IMG/VR virus record: IMGVR_UViG_3300031658_000086
Location: 1 to 27,633 of that record
Direction: 5' to 3' (one strand)
Length of the DNA: 27,633 bases
Origin: a virus
This document shows positions 14,524-22,071 of the stretch, piece after piece. The notes beneath the pieces are model-generated. The model was not told the origin of the DNA, made no database searches, and saw only the letters and a list, made by a program, of their open reading frames with translations. Position numbers and translations under genes: made by a program. Every line of letters starts with the position of its first letter. Within the stretch, counting starts at the first letter, position 1.

Positions 14524-15876
14524 ATGCCAACATCGGATCTACATAAGGAAGCCCCTCTAACAGAGATACATAGAGCTCATAACTGGGAGTATGCTAGTTC
14601 CTCTGTTAGAGAAGCTGCTACTGGTTTTGCAGCACTAGATGTCAATAAGCTAGCATTACAGCTAGATGATTACTCTCTATGGCTTCTAACTACCAATAGC
14701 CCAGCAGCATGGCGTAAGATAGCACCAGAAGCCTTATATGATAATAGAGGATTGTATGCAGCTTCTTCTAACTTATTTCCTGCAGCAGGGGGATCTGGAG
14801 TAGCTGGAGCAGTTAAAGCAGATGATGTATGGTATGCCAGTAGTACGGGTACTCTAGGTGGTACATCAGTTAGTGTAGATGATGCTATAAGAGCCTTGAT
14901 AGATGCCCCTCTCCAAGTAGCAACCAGCTGGGAGATCATAGGTAATAATGAGGATAGGCTAGGAAACCAAACTGTTATAAGAGACTCTGCTAATGGAGTG
15001 GTTGGGAAGACTAGTGGAATGATTAATATACTAAATGTAGCTCGTACCTTTAAGAATACATTAGCTAGTTATAGTACAGCTATTCGTGCTTATACCTTAC
15101 CTAACCATGCAGGGGATATCCTAGTAGGTGGTGAGTTCCCAGTAATTGCTTCTGCTACTAGTACTGTATTACTTGCGTCATTAAGTGCCGAAGTAAACAT
15201 AAGCGGTACTACTACTATAACTGGTTTTGGTGCTGCCCCTGTTAATACCTATAGATACGGTATGTTTACTGGTGCTCTAGTCTTAACCCATAATAGTACT
15301 AGCCTAATCCTTCCAGGTGGAAGTAATATAAATGTTAAAGCAGGTGACCGTTATATTGCTATCGCATTAGCAGGTGCTAGTGACTGGAAAGTACTCTCTC
15401 ATAGACCTGTTAATGGAGATGTACCTGCAGGAACTATCATAGACTACGCAGGATCTGCAGTACCTGATGGCTATCTAGCCTGTGATGGGCAGAACATAGC
15501 TAGAGCTGGGGTGTACGCTAACCTATTTTCTTATATAAGTACTACGTATGGAGTGGGAGATGGTTCTAGTACCTTTACCCTACCTGACCTAAGACGTAGA
15601 GTATCAGTAGGAGAGGGCGGTACAGGAACATCAGTACTCGCAAGTGCTTTGGGTAGTTATGGGGGTACAGAGACCCATACATTAATAACCTCTGAGATGC
15701 CAGCTCATACCCATACTAAAGCTACTGGGCAGTCTCATTCTAATGATCCAGAAGCAGGTACAGTAATGACAACGGGTAATGCTTCTAACACGCTCGTATC
15801 AGGATCTACCGGTGGGGGCGCAGCGCATAATAATATGCAGCCTTCTATTGTTGTTCAGAAGTTAATTAGATACTAG
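14524..15876 (+). CDS. Tail fibre with phage tail collar domain
   Basis: The 450-residue protein has an N-terminal region with NKLALQLDDYSLWLL and AAWRKIA (about 40-67), similar to fibre proteins that attach near the baseplate or tail stub. A variable beta-rich middle follows. From about residue 299 comes a tail-collar domain: DVPAGTIIDYAGSAVPDGYL, ACDGQ, YGVGDGSSTFTLPDLRRR. The C-terminus carries the typical MPAHTHT...HNNMQPSIVVQKLIRY ending. Collar-domain proteins are short tail fibres or receptor-binding tips in many phages. AAGGAG precedes the ATG by 6 nt. It closes the fibre module. Confidence 0.88.
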   Translation: MPTSDLHKEAPLTEIHRAHNWEYASSSVREAATGFAALDVNKLALQLDDYSLWLLTTNSPAAWRKIAPEALYDNRGLYAASSNLFPAAGGSGVAGAVKADDVWYASSTGTLGGTSVSVDDAIRALIDAPLQVATSWEIIGNNEDRLGNQTVIRDSANGVVGKTSGMINILNVARTFKNTLASYSTAIRAYTLPNHAGDILVGGEFPVIASATSTVLLASLSAEVNISGTTTITGFGAAPVNTYRYGMFTGALVLTHNSTSLILPGGSNINVKAGDRYIAIALAGASDWKVLSHRPVNGDVPAGTIIDYAGSAVPDGYLACDGQNIARAGVYANLFSYISTTYGVGDGSSTFTLPDLRRRVSVGEGGTGTSVLASALGSYGGTETHTLITSEMPAHTHTKATGQSHSNDPEAGTVMTTGNASNTLVSGSTGGGAAHNNMQPSIVVQKLIRY

Positions 15877-15889
15877 ATAAGGGGATAAT

Positions 15890-16273
15890 ATGATTACCAA
15901 TATACTTAGGTCTAATCTACCTACGAATGTCACAGAAAAGATGATAAGAGAAGACCAGGTTAAGTACGAAGAAGCTATGGTAAGACATTCTACTACAGTT
16001 GGTTTACCTGCTCCGCTATTTCGGTACCCCGTATCAGAGTACTTAGCAGAAGATTTCGTAGTAGACGAGGATCCTGTTGAGATACCTCCTGATGAAGAAG
16101 CAGGTAGGAAAGCTGCTGCTAAGGGTTTATTGCAACTAGAGATCAATGCTATCTTAACAAAGCAGTTAGAAGAAGTACTACTGTGGGTATCAAGACAGCC
16201 TGGAGCTCCCAGAGAATTTAACATAGCAAGAAGTGACTTAGCTCGAAAGAGAATAGCTTTAAAATTACTTTAG
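15890..16273 (+). CDS. Unknown protein after the collar fibre
   Basis: A 127-residue soluble protein with AAGGGGATAAT just before the ATG. It has an acidic centre (YLAEDFVVDEDPVEIPPDEE, about 50-69) and helical flanks (TEKMIREDQVKYEEAMVR; KGLLQLEINAILTKQLEEVL), and it ends in basic ARKRIALKLL. No family was recognised. The position between the last fibre gene and the membrane proteins of the lysis cassette leaves both a fibre-assembly helper and an unrelated role open. Confidence 0.7.
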   Translation: MITNILRSNLPTNVTEKMIREDQVKYEEAMVRHSTTVGLPAPLFRYPVSEYLAEDFVVDEDPVEIPPDEEAGRKAAAKGLLQLEINAILTKQLEEVLLWVSRQPGAPREFNIARSDLARKRIALKLL

Positions 16274-16305
16274 AACCACTTTAATAAACTCAAGGAGATA
16301 CTAGC

Positions 16306-16539
16306 ATGGCGAAAGATAAGGTGAAGGAAACACTAAAGCAGGGTAAAGTGGAAAGACATTATGAGAAAGTAGATATAAGCGTAGATAAACTTCTAGTTAA
16401 GTTTGCTAAGTCAAAGTATTCTACTATAATACTTGCAAGTGTTCTACTATCTATATTCGTAGTGGGGTTTACATTAGGTGTGACTCAAGAAATACCTGAG
16501 CTTCCTGTTGTTCTACCAACCTTGGATGTAAGAGGATGA
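16306..16539 (+). CDS. Small single-helix membrane protein (holin candidate)
   Basis: This 77-residue protein has a basic N-terminal half (about 1-38, rich in Lys and Glu), one transmembrane helix (about 40-59; TIILASVLLSIFVVGFTLGV) and a short tail with PELPVVLPTLDVRG. The lysine-rich N-terminus suggests N-in topology. It starts the run of overlapping genes leading to the endolysin and has a clear CAAGGAG site. It is one of three small membrane proteins just upstream of the endolysin, any of which could be the holin or an antiholin. Confidence 0.7.
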   Translation: MAKDKVKETLKQGKVERHYEKVDISVDKLLVKFAKSKYSTIILASVLLSIFVVGFTLGVTQEIPELPVVLPTLDVRG

Positions 16540-16874
16540 GCTTAGGAGGAACTTCCCCTAAAAGCAGGGGAAAGGTAGAGAAATATAGCAAGGAGGCAGA
16601 GTATATAGTGATTGATGAAAGAGCCCACGATAGAATAAACAGACTAGAAGATAGAGTAAACAGGCATACTGCTATACTAGTGAAAATAGAAGAGAGTATG
16701 AAGACTACCTGTACTACATTAACATCTCTGTCTGATAAACTTAAACCTATAACCTTTACTATATCTGCTACTGGGTATATACAGAAGTTCATTGTATGGG
16801 TAAGTCCCATAGCTTTGATATGTATTGCCTTCTGGAAGGTATATGATGAGTTATTACACAACCATGTTCCATAG
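16536..16874 (+). CDS. Coiled-coil membrane protein (lysis cassette)
   Basis: The 112-residue protein overlaps the previous stop by ATGA. It has a charged N-terminus, a predicted coiled coil (about 28-68; DRINRLEDRVNRHTAILVKI) and a C-terminal transmembrane helix (about 85-103; FIVWVSPIALICIAFW). A coiled coil followed by one helix near the C-terminus occurs in some holin-associated phage proteins. A tail-anchored topology is likely. It is a holin or holin-regulator candidate; the sequence alone does not decide. Confidence 0.7.
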   Translation: MSLGGTSPKSRGKVEKYSKEAEYIVIDERAHDRINRLEDRVNRHTAILVKIEESMKTTCTTLTSLSDKLKPITFTISATGYIQKFIVWVSPIALICIAFWKVYDELLHNHVP

Positions 16875-17082
16875 ACTAAGTTTCTTAGTATGTGATAGGA
16901 CAGGAGCAGGATCAACCGCTAAGATATGGAGACACATAGCTTTTGGAGTGATCACTTATAAGGTATCAATGATGTCTGATATTACTTATGAGATGCTCCT
17001 AGCCTACGCAACTGTGGTAGCAGGTGTTGAGTTAGGACAACAGCTTATAAAACCAAACAAAGAGGTTAAGAATGATAAATAG
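16846..17082 (+). CDS. Small membrane-associated lysis-cassette protein
   Basis: I place the start at ATG 16846 because GGAAGG (16834-16839) lies 6 nt upstream; ATG 16843 and 16864 are also in frame. The 78-residue product has FHRLSFLVCDRTGAGSTAKI, then two weakly hydrophobic stretches (about 29-43, WRHIAFGVITYK; about 49-67, YEMLLAYATVVAGVELGQQL) and a basic tail. Similar small proteins ('G-x-x-x-x-x-x-W-x-x-I-A' followed by 'Y-x-x-V-x-G-x-E') occur beside endolysin genes in other phages, with no established function. It overlaps the previous gene by 29 bp and the endolysin by 11 bp. Confidence 0.65.
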   Translation: MSYYTTMFHRLSFLVCDRTGAGSTAKIWRHIAFGVITYKVSMMSDITYEMLLAYATVVAGVELGQQLIKPNKEVKNDK

Positions 17083-17491
17083 CAGATCACTTAATGACCT
17101 ACGTCCTGCTGCAAGGGATAAAGCTAGGGAGTTTAAAGCACAGTGTAAAAGAGTATATGGGATAGACATACTTATATACTGCACTTATAGAGATGAAGCT
17201 CAACAGAACTTTCTATATGCTTCTGGCAGGACTAGACCAGGTAGGAAGTTGACTAATGCTAGAGGTGGTAAGAGCTGGCATAATCATAGATGTGCTTGGG
17301 ACTGTGTACCTATGGAGGGTGGTAAGACCATGTGGGGTGACAGAGCTTCTTACAGGAAGATGGGTAAGATAGCCGCTATGCTAGGTATTGTGTGGGCTGG
17401 CAACTGGAGAGCTTTTAAAGAGACTGCTCACTTTCAGTTTACTAATGGACATGATATGCAGCACTTCAGAGACGGAGGAACACTGAGATGA
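17072..17491 (+). CDS. Endolysin, M15-family L-Ala-D-Glu-type peptidase
   Basis: This 139-residue protein has the M15 (VanY/T5-endolysin-like) zinc peptidase signature: SWHNHRCAWD gives ligands H70 and D77, and KETAHFQF gives catalytic E117 and ligand H120. An upstream YRDEAQQNFLYASGRTRPGR matches the substrate-binding arm of the family. It would cut peptide cross-bridges in peptidoglycan during lysis. There is no signal peptide, so it needs a holin. The length matches single-domain members such as T5 Lys (137 aa). It overlaps the upstream small membrane protein by 11 bp and the i-spanin by 4 bp. Confidence 0.9.
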   Translation: MINSRSLNDLRPAARDKAREFKAQCKRVYGIDILIYCTYRDEAQQNFLYASGRTRPGRKLTNARGGKSWHNHRCAWDCVPMEGGKTMWGDRASYRKMGKIAAMLGIVWAGNWRAFKETAHFQFTNGHDMQHFRDGGTLR

Positions 17492-17964
17492 TGGTACAAG
17501 GTATGGCAGTAGGAGCAATAGGAGCTGTTATGGCAGTCCTTACAGTAACATTAGGCTTATGTATCAATGATAACCTTGATGTAAGGAATGACTTTAGCGA
17601 GCTTAAAGCTGCTGTACTGGCTGCTAACAAGCAGAATATGGCAAGGAAACTGGAGGTAGAAGATGCTAGTAGAAGAACACAGGAAGAAAGTGATATACGC
17701 TACAATACTATGCGGGCTAACCTTAGGGGCAGGCTTAATATCATGCACAACGATAGAAACAAGTGGCTCGAAAGACGCTATCCCACAACCGGGAAAAATG
17801 CCGAAGGTCTTCCACCAGTCTGCTTCAACAGACTTGAGTTTAATAGAAGCCAACAGGACTCGGAGAGATCAGCTAGCAACATCGCTAACCGAGGCGAAGA
17901 ATTCAGACTCGACCTTATCCTTGCCCGCGACTGGGCTAACAAACAACGGTGGACAGAAGAATGA
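17488..17964 (+). CDS. Inner-membrane spanin (Rz-like)
   Basis: The 158-residue protein has one N-terminal transmembrane helix (about 6-25; MAVGAIGAVMAVLTVTLGLC) and a long, charged, largely helical periplasmic region (about 33-90 with SELKAAVLAANKQNMARKLE). That is the layout of i-spanins that span the periplasm to an outer-membrane partner and fuse the membranes at the last step of lysis. A second ATG follows at 17491. Its gene contains the o-spanin gene in the +1 frame. The C-terminal ~60 residues are low in hydrophobics and constrained by that overlap. Confidence 0.8.
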   Translation: MMVQGMAVGAIGAVMAVLTVTLGLCINDNLDVRNDFSELKAAVLAANKQNMARKLEVEDASRRTQEESDIRYNTMRANLRGRLNIMHNDRNKWLERRYPTTGKNAEGLPPVCFNRLEFNRSQQDSERSASNIANRGEEFRLDLILARDWANKQRWTEE

Positions 17965-17971
17965 AGACTAG
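17663..17971 (+). CDS. Outer-membrane lipoprotein spanin (Rz1-like), nested
   Basis: This 102-residue protein starts inside the i-spanin gene in the +1 frame with an ideal GGAGG (17652-17656) 6 nt before the ATG. It has a lipoprotein signal: basic EHRKKV, a hydrophobic stretch, and lipobox LISC with Cys28 as the lipidation site. The mature part is Ser/Thr/Pro-rich and short, as expected for o-spanins, with QPGKMPKVFHQ after the cysteine. It extends 7 bp past the i-spanin stop, so it is almost fully embedded. The pairing of a signal-anchored helical protein with an out-of-frame lipoprotein gene is diagnostic of two-component spanins. Confidence 0.82.
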   Translation: MLVEEHRKKVIYATILCGLTLGAGLISCTTIETSGSKDAIPQPGKMPKVFHQSASTDLSLIEANRTRRDQLATSLTEAKNSDSTLSLPATGLTNNGGQKNED

Positions 17972-18356
17972 CAGATACCCACTATCTACTTCTAATGGGC
18001 AGCAGATAAGGACTGATATACTAAGAACTAGTGGTACTTTTAGATACTCCTTTGTTACTACTGGCAGGGCTGCAGAATCCTTACCTGTGGATACTGAGAT
18101 TGTTAGAGTGTGGGCTACCCAAGACTGCTGGTTTCTTAATGCAGATGCAGTTGCATTAGCTCCTGTGAACGCTACACCCAGTCTCATAGTAAACAGTATA
18201 ACATTCATACCTAAACTAGTATGGACTCTTATTGCGATAGACCCTACAGTTCTAAAGTATAGTGTAGTAAGAGATACAACAGACGGAGACATTCTAGTTT
18301 CTGTGATAGAGAAATGGAATCTACTAGCTCTTGATGTACAAACGCGTAACACATAA
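17961..18356 (+). CDS. Small beta-rich virion-type protein, unknown
   Basis: The start chosen is ATG 17961, which overlaps the i-spanin stop (ATGA); an in-frame GTG lies 12 bp upstream. The 131-residue protein is mainly beta-strand, with RVWATQDCWFLN, IPKLVWTLIAID and a final DILVSVIEKW. Proteins of this pattern ('V-R-V-x-x-x-x-D-C-W ... I-D-x-x-x') occur next to tail genes in other podophages. I know no assigned function; a tail or head decoration or connector role is possible. It is followed 15 bp later by the nozzle gene, suggesting a structural role rather than lysis. Confidence 0.65.
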   Translation: MKTSRYPLSTSNGQQIRTDILRTSGTFRYSFVTTGRAAESLPVDTEIVRVWATQDCWFLNADAVALAPVNATPSLIVNSITFIPKLVWTLIAIDPTVLKYSVVRDTTDGDILVSVIEKWNLLALDVQTRNT

Positions 18357-18371
18357 TAAAGGATCTGTCTA

Positions 18372-20372
18372 ATGGCATTTAATACCAAACCTATAGATGT
18401 AAAAAGCACTTATATCCCAGGAGATCCTAACGCTATCTCTGCTAACCTAGGCTATACTAGAGGGGAAGATGACCCTGTCCCTGTTATAAAGATTAGTCCT
18501 TATGAGGGGTATAACTTTATTCCTACTGATTATGGGTATAGAAGTTACTTTGGTACTAATGCCATATTAGATGTACCTGTCCTTGTTAGTAGATGTCAGG
18601 AACTAATACTATTACAATCACAGACTCTTACTAATAAGTTAGTAGCTCTATGTGAGGATGGTGTATGGAGTATAGATCCTTCCACTAATAGTTCTGTATG
18701 GGTACATGATATAGTATACCTATTGGCTAATGTAAAACCGGCTAATGTAACAGTGGAGGGAACTAGTTCACCAGCAGTAACAGAAACTTCTACACTTACT
18801 TTCACTAACCTAACAGCAGGTCAAACTGTCTCTGTTGCTGGTCGTATCTATACTTCTACAGGAGTTAGTAGTGCGGCTCAGGTGGCAACTGCTATGAGTG
18901 GGGGAGCTTCTCCTGCAGGTGTTATATCAGGTACCTTAGCACTATGGACTACTACATTAATATCCTCTGGTGTAGTAAAGTATACTAGTACTACTGCAAA
19001 TGCTAGTGTATCTAATATACTTATCTCTGTGACCTCTCCTGCGGATACGAGTTATGATCCTCTTGTATATAGGGAGTGGTCTGTAGCTAAAATGTCTAAC
19101 ATAAACTACTTCTATAACAAAGGCAGACCTAATATAGTAACTGCGAACACAGCATTAGTAATAGGTTATATTACCCCTAGCTTCCTAACTATGTCAGGTC
19201 AAATAGGTGTCTTTGAGGCTGGTGGTAGACTAGGACTATGGGACAGTACAGGGTCTATATCATGGTCTAGTGTGTTTGACTTCACAGATTGGACTCCTTC
19301 CTTAGAGACTCTAGCAGGTTTTGCTAAGTTCAATGCAGTAATCGGGGATATAGTTACTATTAAAAAGCATGGTGATGGATTCATTATTTATGCTAGGAAG
19401 TCTATCACAACAGTTAAACAATCACAGGCTGTTACTGGTTTACTCTGGGAAGCTACTCCTATTACTCTAACAGGTGGCATACGTCACCCGAATGAAGTGG
19501 CTGTTGGTATCTCTACTATGGAACACTTTGTATATACCACACAAGGGTTGATAATTATAAAGGCTTTCAATAGCTTTATGAAGCAGCATGAGATAGATAA
19601 CACACTAACACCTATAGTTGATTTCTTAAGAGAGAATAAAGAAGCTGTATTCATTAAGCTAATACAAGGACGATACCTATTCTTCTCCCTTATTAATCCT
19701 AACTACATTGATGGTATTGTTTCTTCTAAAGAGACTACTGGTTCTGGAGTAGGGGCAGTGGCTGTTAAGTGGGATGATGGGCACAATGTTCTTCTTTCTG
19801 ATGGTTCTAGCATGATGTTTACTGGGTCTAGAGTTATACCTTCTGCTTCCTTTAATATAAGCAGCGAGGCTTCTGTTCCTATGTACCCTACTTTTGTAGG
19901 CTCTCTAGTCTATGATATAGTGTACGAGAAATGGGGTAAGCATAGGGGAGATCATCAGATAGTATTGGGGTTAACTCCTGATAATAGCTTCGATGATGAT
20001 GTAGCAGGCTTTACTGATTTTGGTATGAATGCTGGAATACTAAACAAGGCTGGTGTTATTAGATTGTTTGATAATTCTCCTACTGATTCCTTTATCAGAT
20101 ATGGTAAGATAGGGTTTCATAGGACAGGATTCACAGCCTTGTATGCAGCTAGTGTACACTTTAGAAGTAATAGTACTGGGACACTGGAAGTAGAGAACTC
20201 TATTAATAATAGGGATTTAAGAGAAGCTAATAAACTAGTAACTACCTTTAGTGATACTCGAATAGTAGAACATAAAAGTTCCTTTAGTGCTAGATGGCAC
20301 ACACTCACAGTTAGGGGTATATGGGATTTGCAATATATGGAAGTATCTGCTAAAGTGTCAGGTAGAAGATAA
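18372..20372 (+). CDS. Tail nozzle / tail tubular B-like protein (gp12-like)
   Basis: The 666-residue protein shows the features of podophage nozzle proteins: GRPNIVTAN (251-259), LGLWDSTGSISWSS, VFDFTDWTPSLETLAGFAKF (301-320), then GDGFIIYARKSITTVK and MEHFVYTTQGL. These are beta-propeller-like blades. Residues about 139-222 (STLTFTNLTAGQTVSVAGR and following) form an inserted domain with a pattern known from large bacterial and phage adhesins. The nozzle closes the tail and holds DNA before ejection. It precedes internal-protein genes, as in T7. AAAGGA lies upstream of the ATG. Confidence 0.82.
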   Translation: MAFNTKPIDVKSTYIPGDPNAISANLGYTRGEDDPVPVIKISPYEGYNFIPTDYGYRSYFGTNAILDVPVLVSRCQELILLQSQTLTNKLVALCEDGVWSIDPSTNSSVWVHDIVYLLANVKPANVTVEGTSSPAVTETSTLTFTNLTAGQTVSVAGRIYTSTGVSSAAQVATAMSGGASPAGVISGTLALWTTTLISSGVVKYTSTTANASVSNILISVTSPADTSYDPLVYREWSVAKMSNINYFYNKGRPNIVTANTALVIGYITPSFLTMSGQIGVFEAGGRLGLWDSTGSISWSSVFDFTDWTPSLETLAGFAKFNAVIGDIVTIKKHGDGFIIYARKSITTVKQSQAVTGLLWEATPITLTGGIRHPNEVAVGISTMEHFVYTTQGLIIIKAFNSFMKQHEIDNTLTPIVDFLRENKEAVFIKLIQGRYLFFSLINPNYIDGIVSSKETTGSGVGAVAVKWDDGHNVLLSDGSSMMFTGSRVIPSASFNISSEASVPMYPTFVGSLVYDIVYEKWGKHRGDHQIVLGLTPDNSFDDDVAGFTDFGMNAGILNKAGVIRLFDNSPTDSFIRYGKIGFHRTGFTALYAASVHFRSNSTGTLEVENSINNRDLREANKLVTTFSDTRIVEHKSSFSARWHTLTVRGIWDLQYMEVSAKVSGRR

Positions 20373-20386
20373 AAGGAGAATATGTA

Positions 20387-20992
20387 ATGGCTATTCAAGG
20401 ATTTGAGTTCCTAGACCCAACACTAGCACTACAAGATACCCAGCTAAACCAAATAGCTAACGGTGGTATTGCTAAGTTTAACGGTGATGTGAATGTTAAT
20501 GGTACTAATGTCTCTGTGAAAGATGGTACTGGTAGCCTAAATGGGCAAGCCTATGTTGTTACTCCTGGTGGTAATGTTATGGATACAGGTGGACAGAACA
20601 TAGGACAGGTCACTAATGGGCAGTTCATAGAGGGCATGGATATTAATGCACTAATAGGAGGGGGTGATACAGCTAAGGTTACTACCCCTGTTAAAGACGT
20701 AGCTACCATGGGACTAGTCAAGGATAATGGATTAATCAGTGAAGCACAGGGTCTTATATCATCCCTTGGTAGCGCACAAGGTAAGGTAAGAGGTGCCATA
20801 TCTAATCCTGTCAATGCTTTAGATACCGCAGTAGAGAATCTAGCAGGTACCTCTCTAGGAGATTTGTCAGTAAATAGTTTATTAGATAGGGCAGAAGGTG
20901 GAAGTAAGCCTGGAGAAGTAGTTGAATCTACTAAGAAGGCAGTCAAGCAGGAATTACTTAAATCAGCACTCAAGGCTATGTTTGGTGCATGA
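20387..20992 (+). CDS. Unknown virion-region protein
   Basis: A 201-residue protein with an AAAAGGAGAA site. The N-terminal half is Gly/Asn-rich and beta-like (FNGDVNVNGTNVSVKDGTGS; VVTPGGNVMDTGGQNIGQVT). The C-terminal half is helical (EVVESTKKAVKQELLKSALK) and ends MFGA. No membrane helix or known motif was found. It lies between the nozzle and the gp13-like gene and its stop overlaps the next start (ATGA), so it is probably a tail or internal virion component. A tail-tip plug or needle is one guess, with no direct support. Confidence 0.7.
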   Translation: MAIQGFEFLDPTLALQDTQLNQIANGGIAKFNGDVNVNGTNVSVKDGTGSLNGQAYVVTPGGNVMDTGGQNIGQVTNGQFIEGMDINALIGGGDTAKVTTPVKDVATMGLVKDNGLISEAQGLISSLGSAQGKVRGAISNPVNALDTAVENLAGTSLGDLSVNSLLDRAEGGSKPGEVVESTKKAVKQELLKSALKAMFGA

Positions 20993-21441
20993 AAATTGAT
21001 CTACGCCCTTTTGAGTGGAGTGAAGACTGGGTACTAGCTCTATGGGAAGCAAGACAACATGGCTCATTCAGAGCGTATTCTTGCCATTCTTTAGAGGAGT
21101 TCCTAGAGGAATTTAAATCAGATATGAGTACTTATGATAGCTTCTTTATAATGGCTACTGAGAAAACTCCTATATGCTTTATCTTTCTTAGGTTTACAGA
21201 TGGGGTGTTAGAGCCTCATGTGGAGATGTTCCCTGATGCTAAGAATAAAAGGATCATCCTAGCAGCTTATAATATATTCTTTGCTCATGTATTGAAAGAT
21301 ACTAATATTAGAGTATGTTATGTTAGATCTTATAAGAGTAAGAAGCACGTATTTGATTATTACTGTAGGAAAGGTGTATTACACTACGTAAAGAAACTAG
21401 GTAAAGAGTATCATTATGCTCTTCTTAAGGAGTCCACATGA
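20989..21441 (+). CDS. GNAT-like protein (gp13-type internal virion protein)
   Basis: This 150-residue protein follows the GNAT topology: strands SFFIMAT and PICFIFLRF, then EPHVEMFPDAKNKRIILAAY with a helix IFFAHVL, then strand IRVCYVRSYKSKKHVFDYYC and RKGVLHYVKKLG near the end. Podophages commonly carry a GNAT-like protein at the T7 gene 13 position, where it is thought to work in virion assembly rather than as a proven acetyltransferase. The usual acetyl-CoA P-loop (Q/R-x-x-G-x-G/A) is not clear here, so enzymatic activity is doubtful. It is coupled to both neighbours by ATGA overlaps. Confidence 0.55.
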   Translation: MKIDLRPFEWSEDWVLALWEARQHGSFRAYSCHSLEEFLEEFKSDMSTYDSFFIMATEKTPICFIFLRFTDGVLEPHVEMFPDAKNKRIILAAYNIFFAHVLKDTNIRVCYVRSYKSKKHVFDYYCRKGVLHYVKKLGKEYHYALLKEST

Positions 21442-22067
21442 GTTACGAAAGAATTAGAAGAATACCAATTATACATAGTAACATTTGTTACCTTGGAGCT
21501 AAGGCTTCAAAGAGTAAAGAGAGTTCACAAAGCACTCAGGATAATTTCACAGGGATTACAGATCCTCTAGCACTTCAAGCTATTGAAAGTCTAATAGGTT
21601 CTCAAGGTGTGACCCCAGAGATATCAGAACAGAGGGCTCAACGTAGATCAGTAGCTGATTCTGCTGGAGAACTCAGTAAGAACTATAGTACTGAAAACGC
21701 TTTTGCATTATCTAAAGACGCAGTAGCAGGTCTAGTTAGAGGGCTTACTGAAAAGAATCAGCCTACAATAGATAGAGCAGTAGAAGCAGGTGGCGTAAGT
21801 GGTGGTAGCTTTTCAGCATTAGCTAAGCAAGATCTAGCAGCTAGAACAGCTGAACAAGGAGCATCTCTAGCTGCGAAATTAGTAGCTAGCTTCGGTGATT
21901 TAGCAACTAAGAACAAGCAGACACAGGCTAGCTTATCAACTATTGATCCTAGTTCTTTAGACGCACTTCTTAAAGCTGTCGGTGCTACTCAAATCAGCAC
22001 AGTTACTGCGCAGTCTACATCTAAAGGTAAGAGTAGCTCAGCAGAAGGTTCATTCTTCGGAGGTTAG
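21438..22067 (+). CDS. Internal virion protein (gp14-like ejection protein)
   Basis: The 209-residue protein is Ala/Ser/Gln-rich and helical (ISEQRAQRRSVADSAGELSK; GGSFSALAKQDLAARTAEQG), ending in a low-complexity TSKGKSSSAEGSFFGG tail. That composition and the position between a gp13-like and a gp15-like gene match gp14-type ejection proteins, which T7 inserts into the outer membrane. No long hydrophobic helix is seen, so membrane insertion would rely on amphipathic segments. AAGGAG lies upstream of the ATG. Assignment is by position and composition rather than a specific motif. Confidence 0.6.
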   Translation: MSYERIRRIPIIHSNICYLGAKASKSKESSQSTQDNFTGITDPLALQAIESLIGSQGVTPEISEQRAQRRSVADSAGELSKNYSTENAFALSKDAVAGLVRGLTEKNQPTIDRAVEAGGVSGGSFSALAKQDLAARTAEQGASLAAKLVASFGDLATKNKQTQASLSTIDPSSLDALLKAVGATQISTVTAQSTSKGKSSSAEGSFFGG

Positions 22068-22071
22068 TATT

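Noticed and set aside
17936-18409. 157-residue open frame on the - strand
   Set aside because: Antisense across the spanin, small virion protein and nozzle starts, where the + strand genes have start/stop overlaps and ribosome binding sites.
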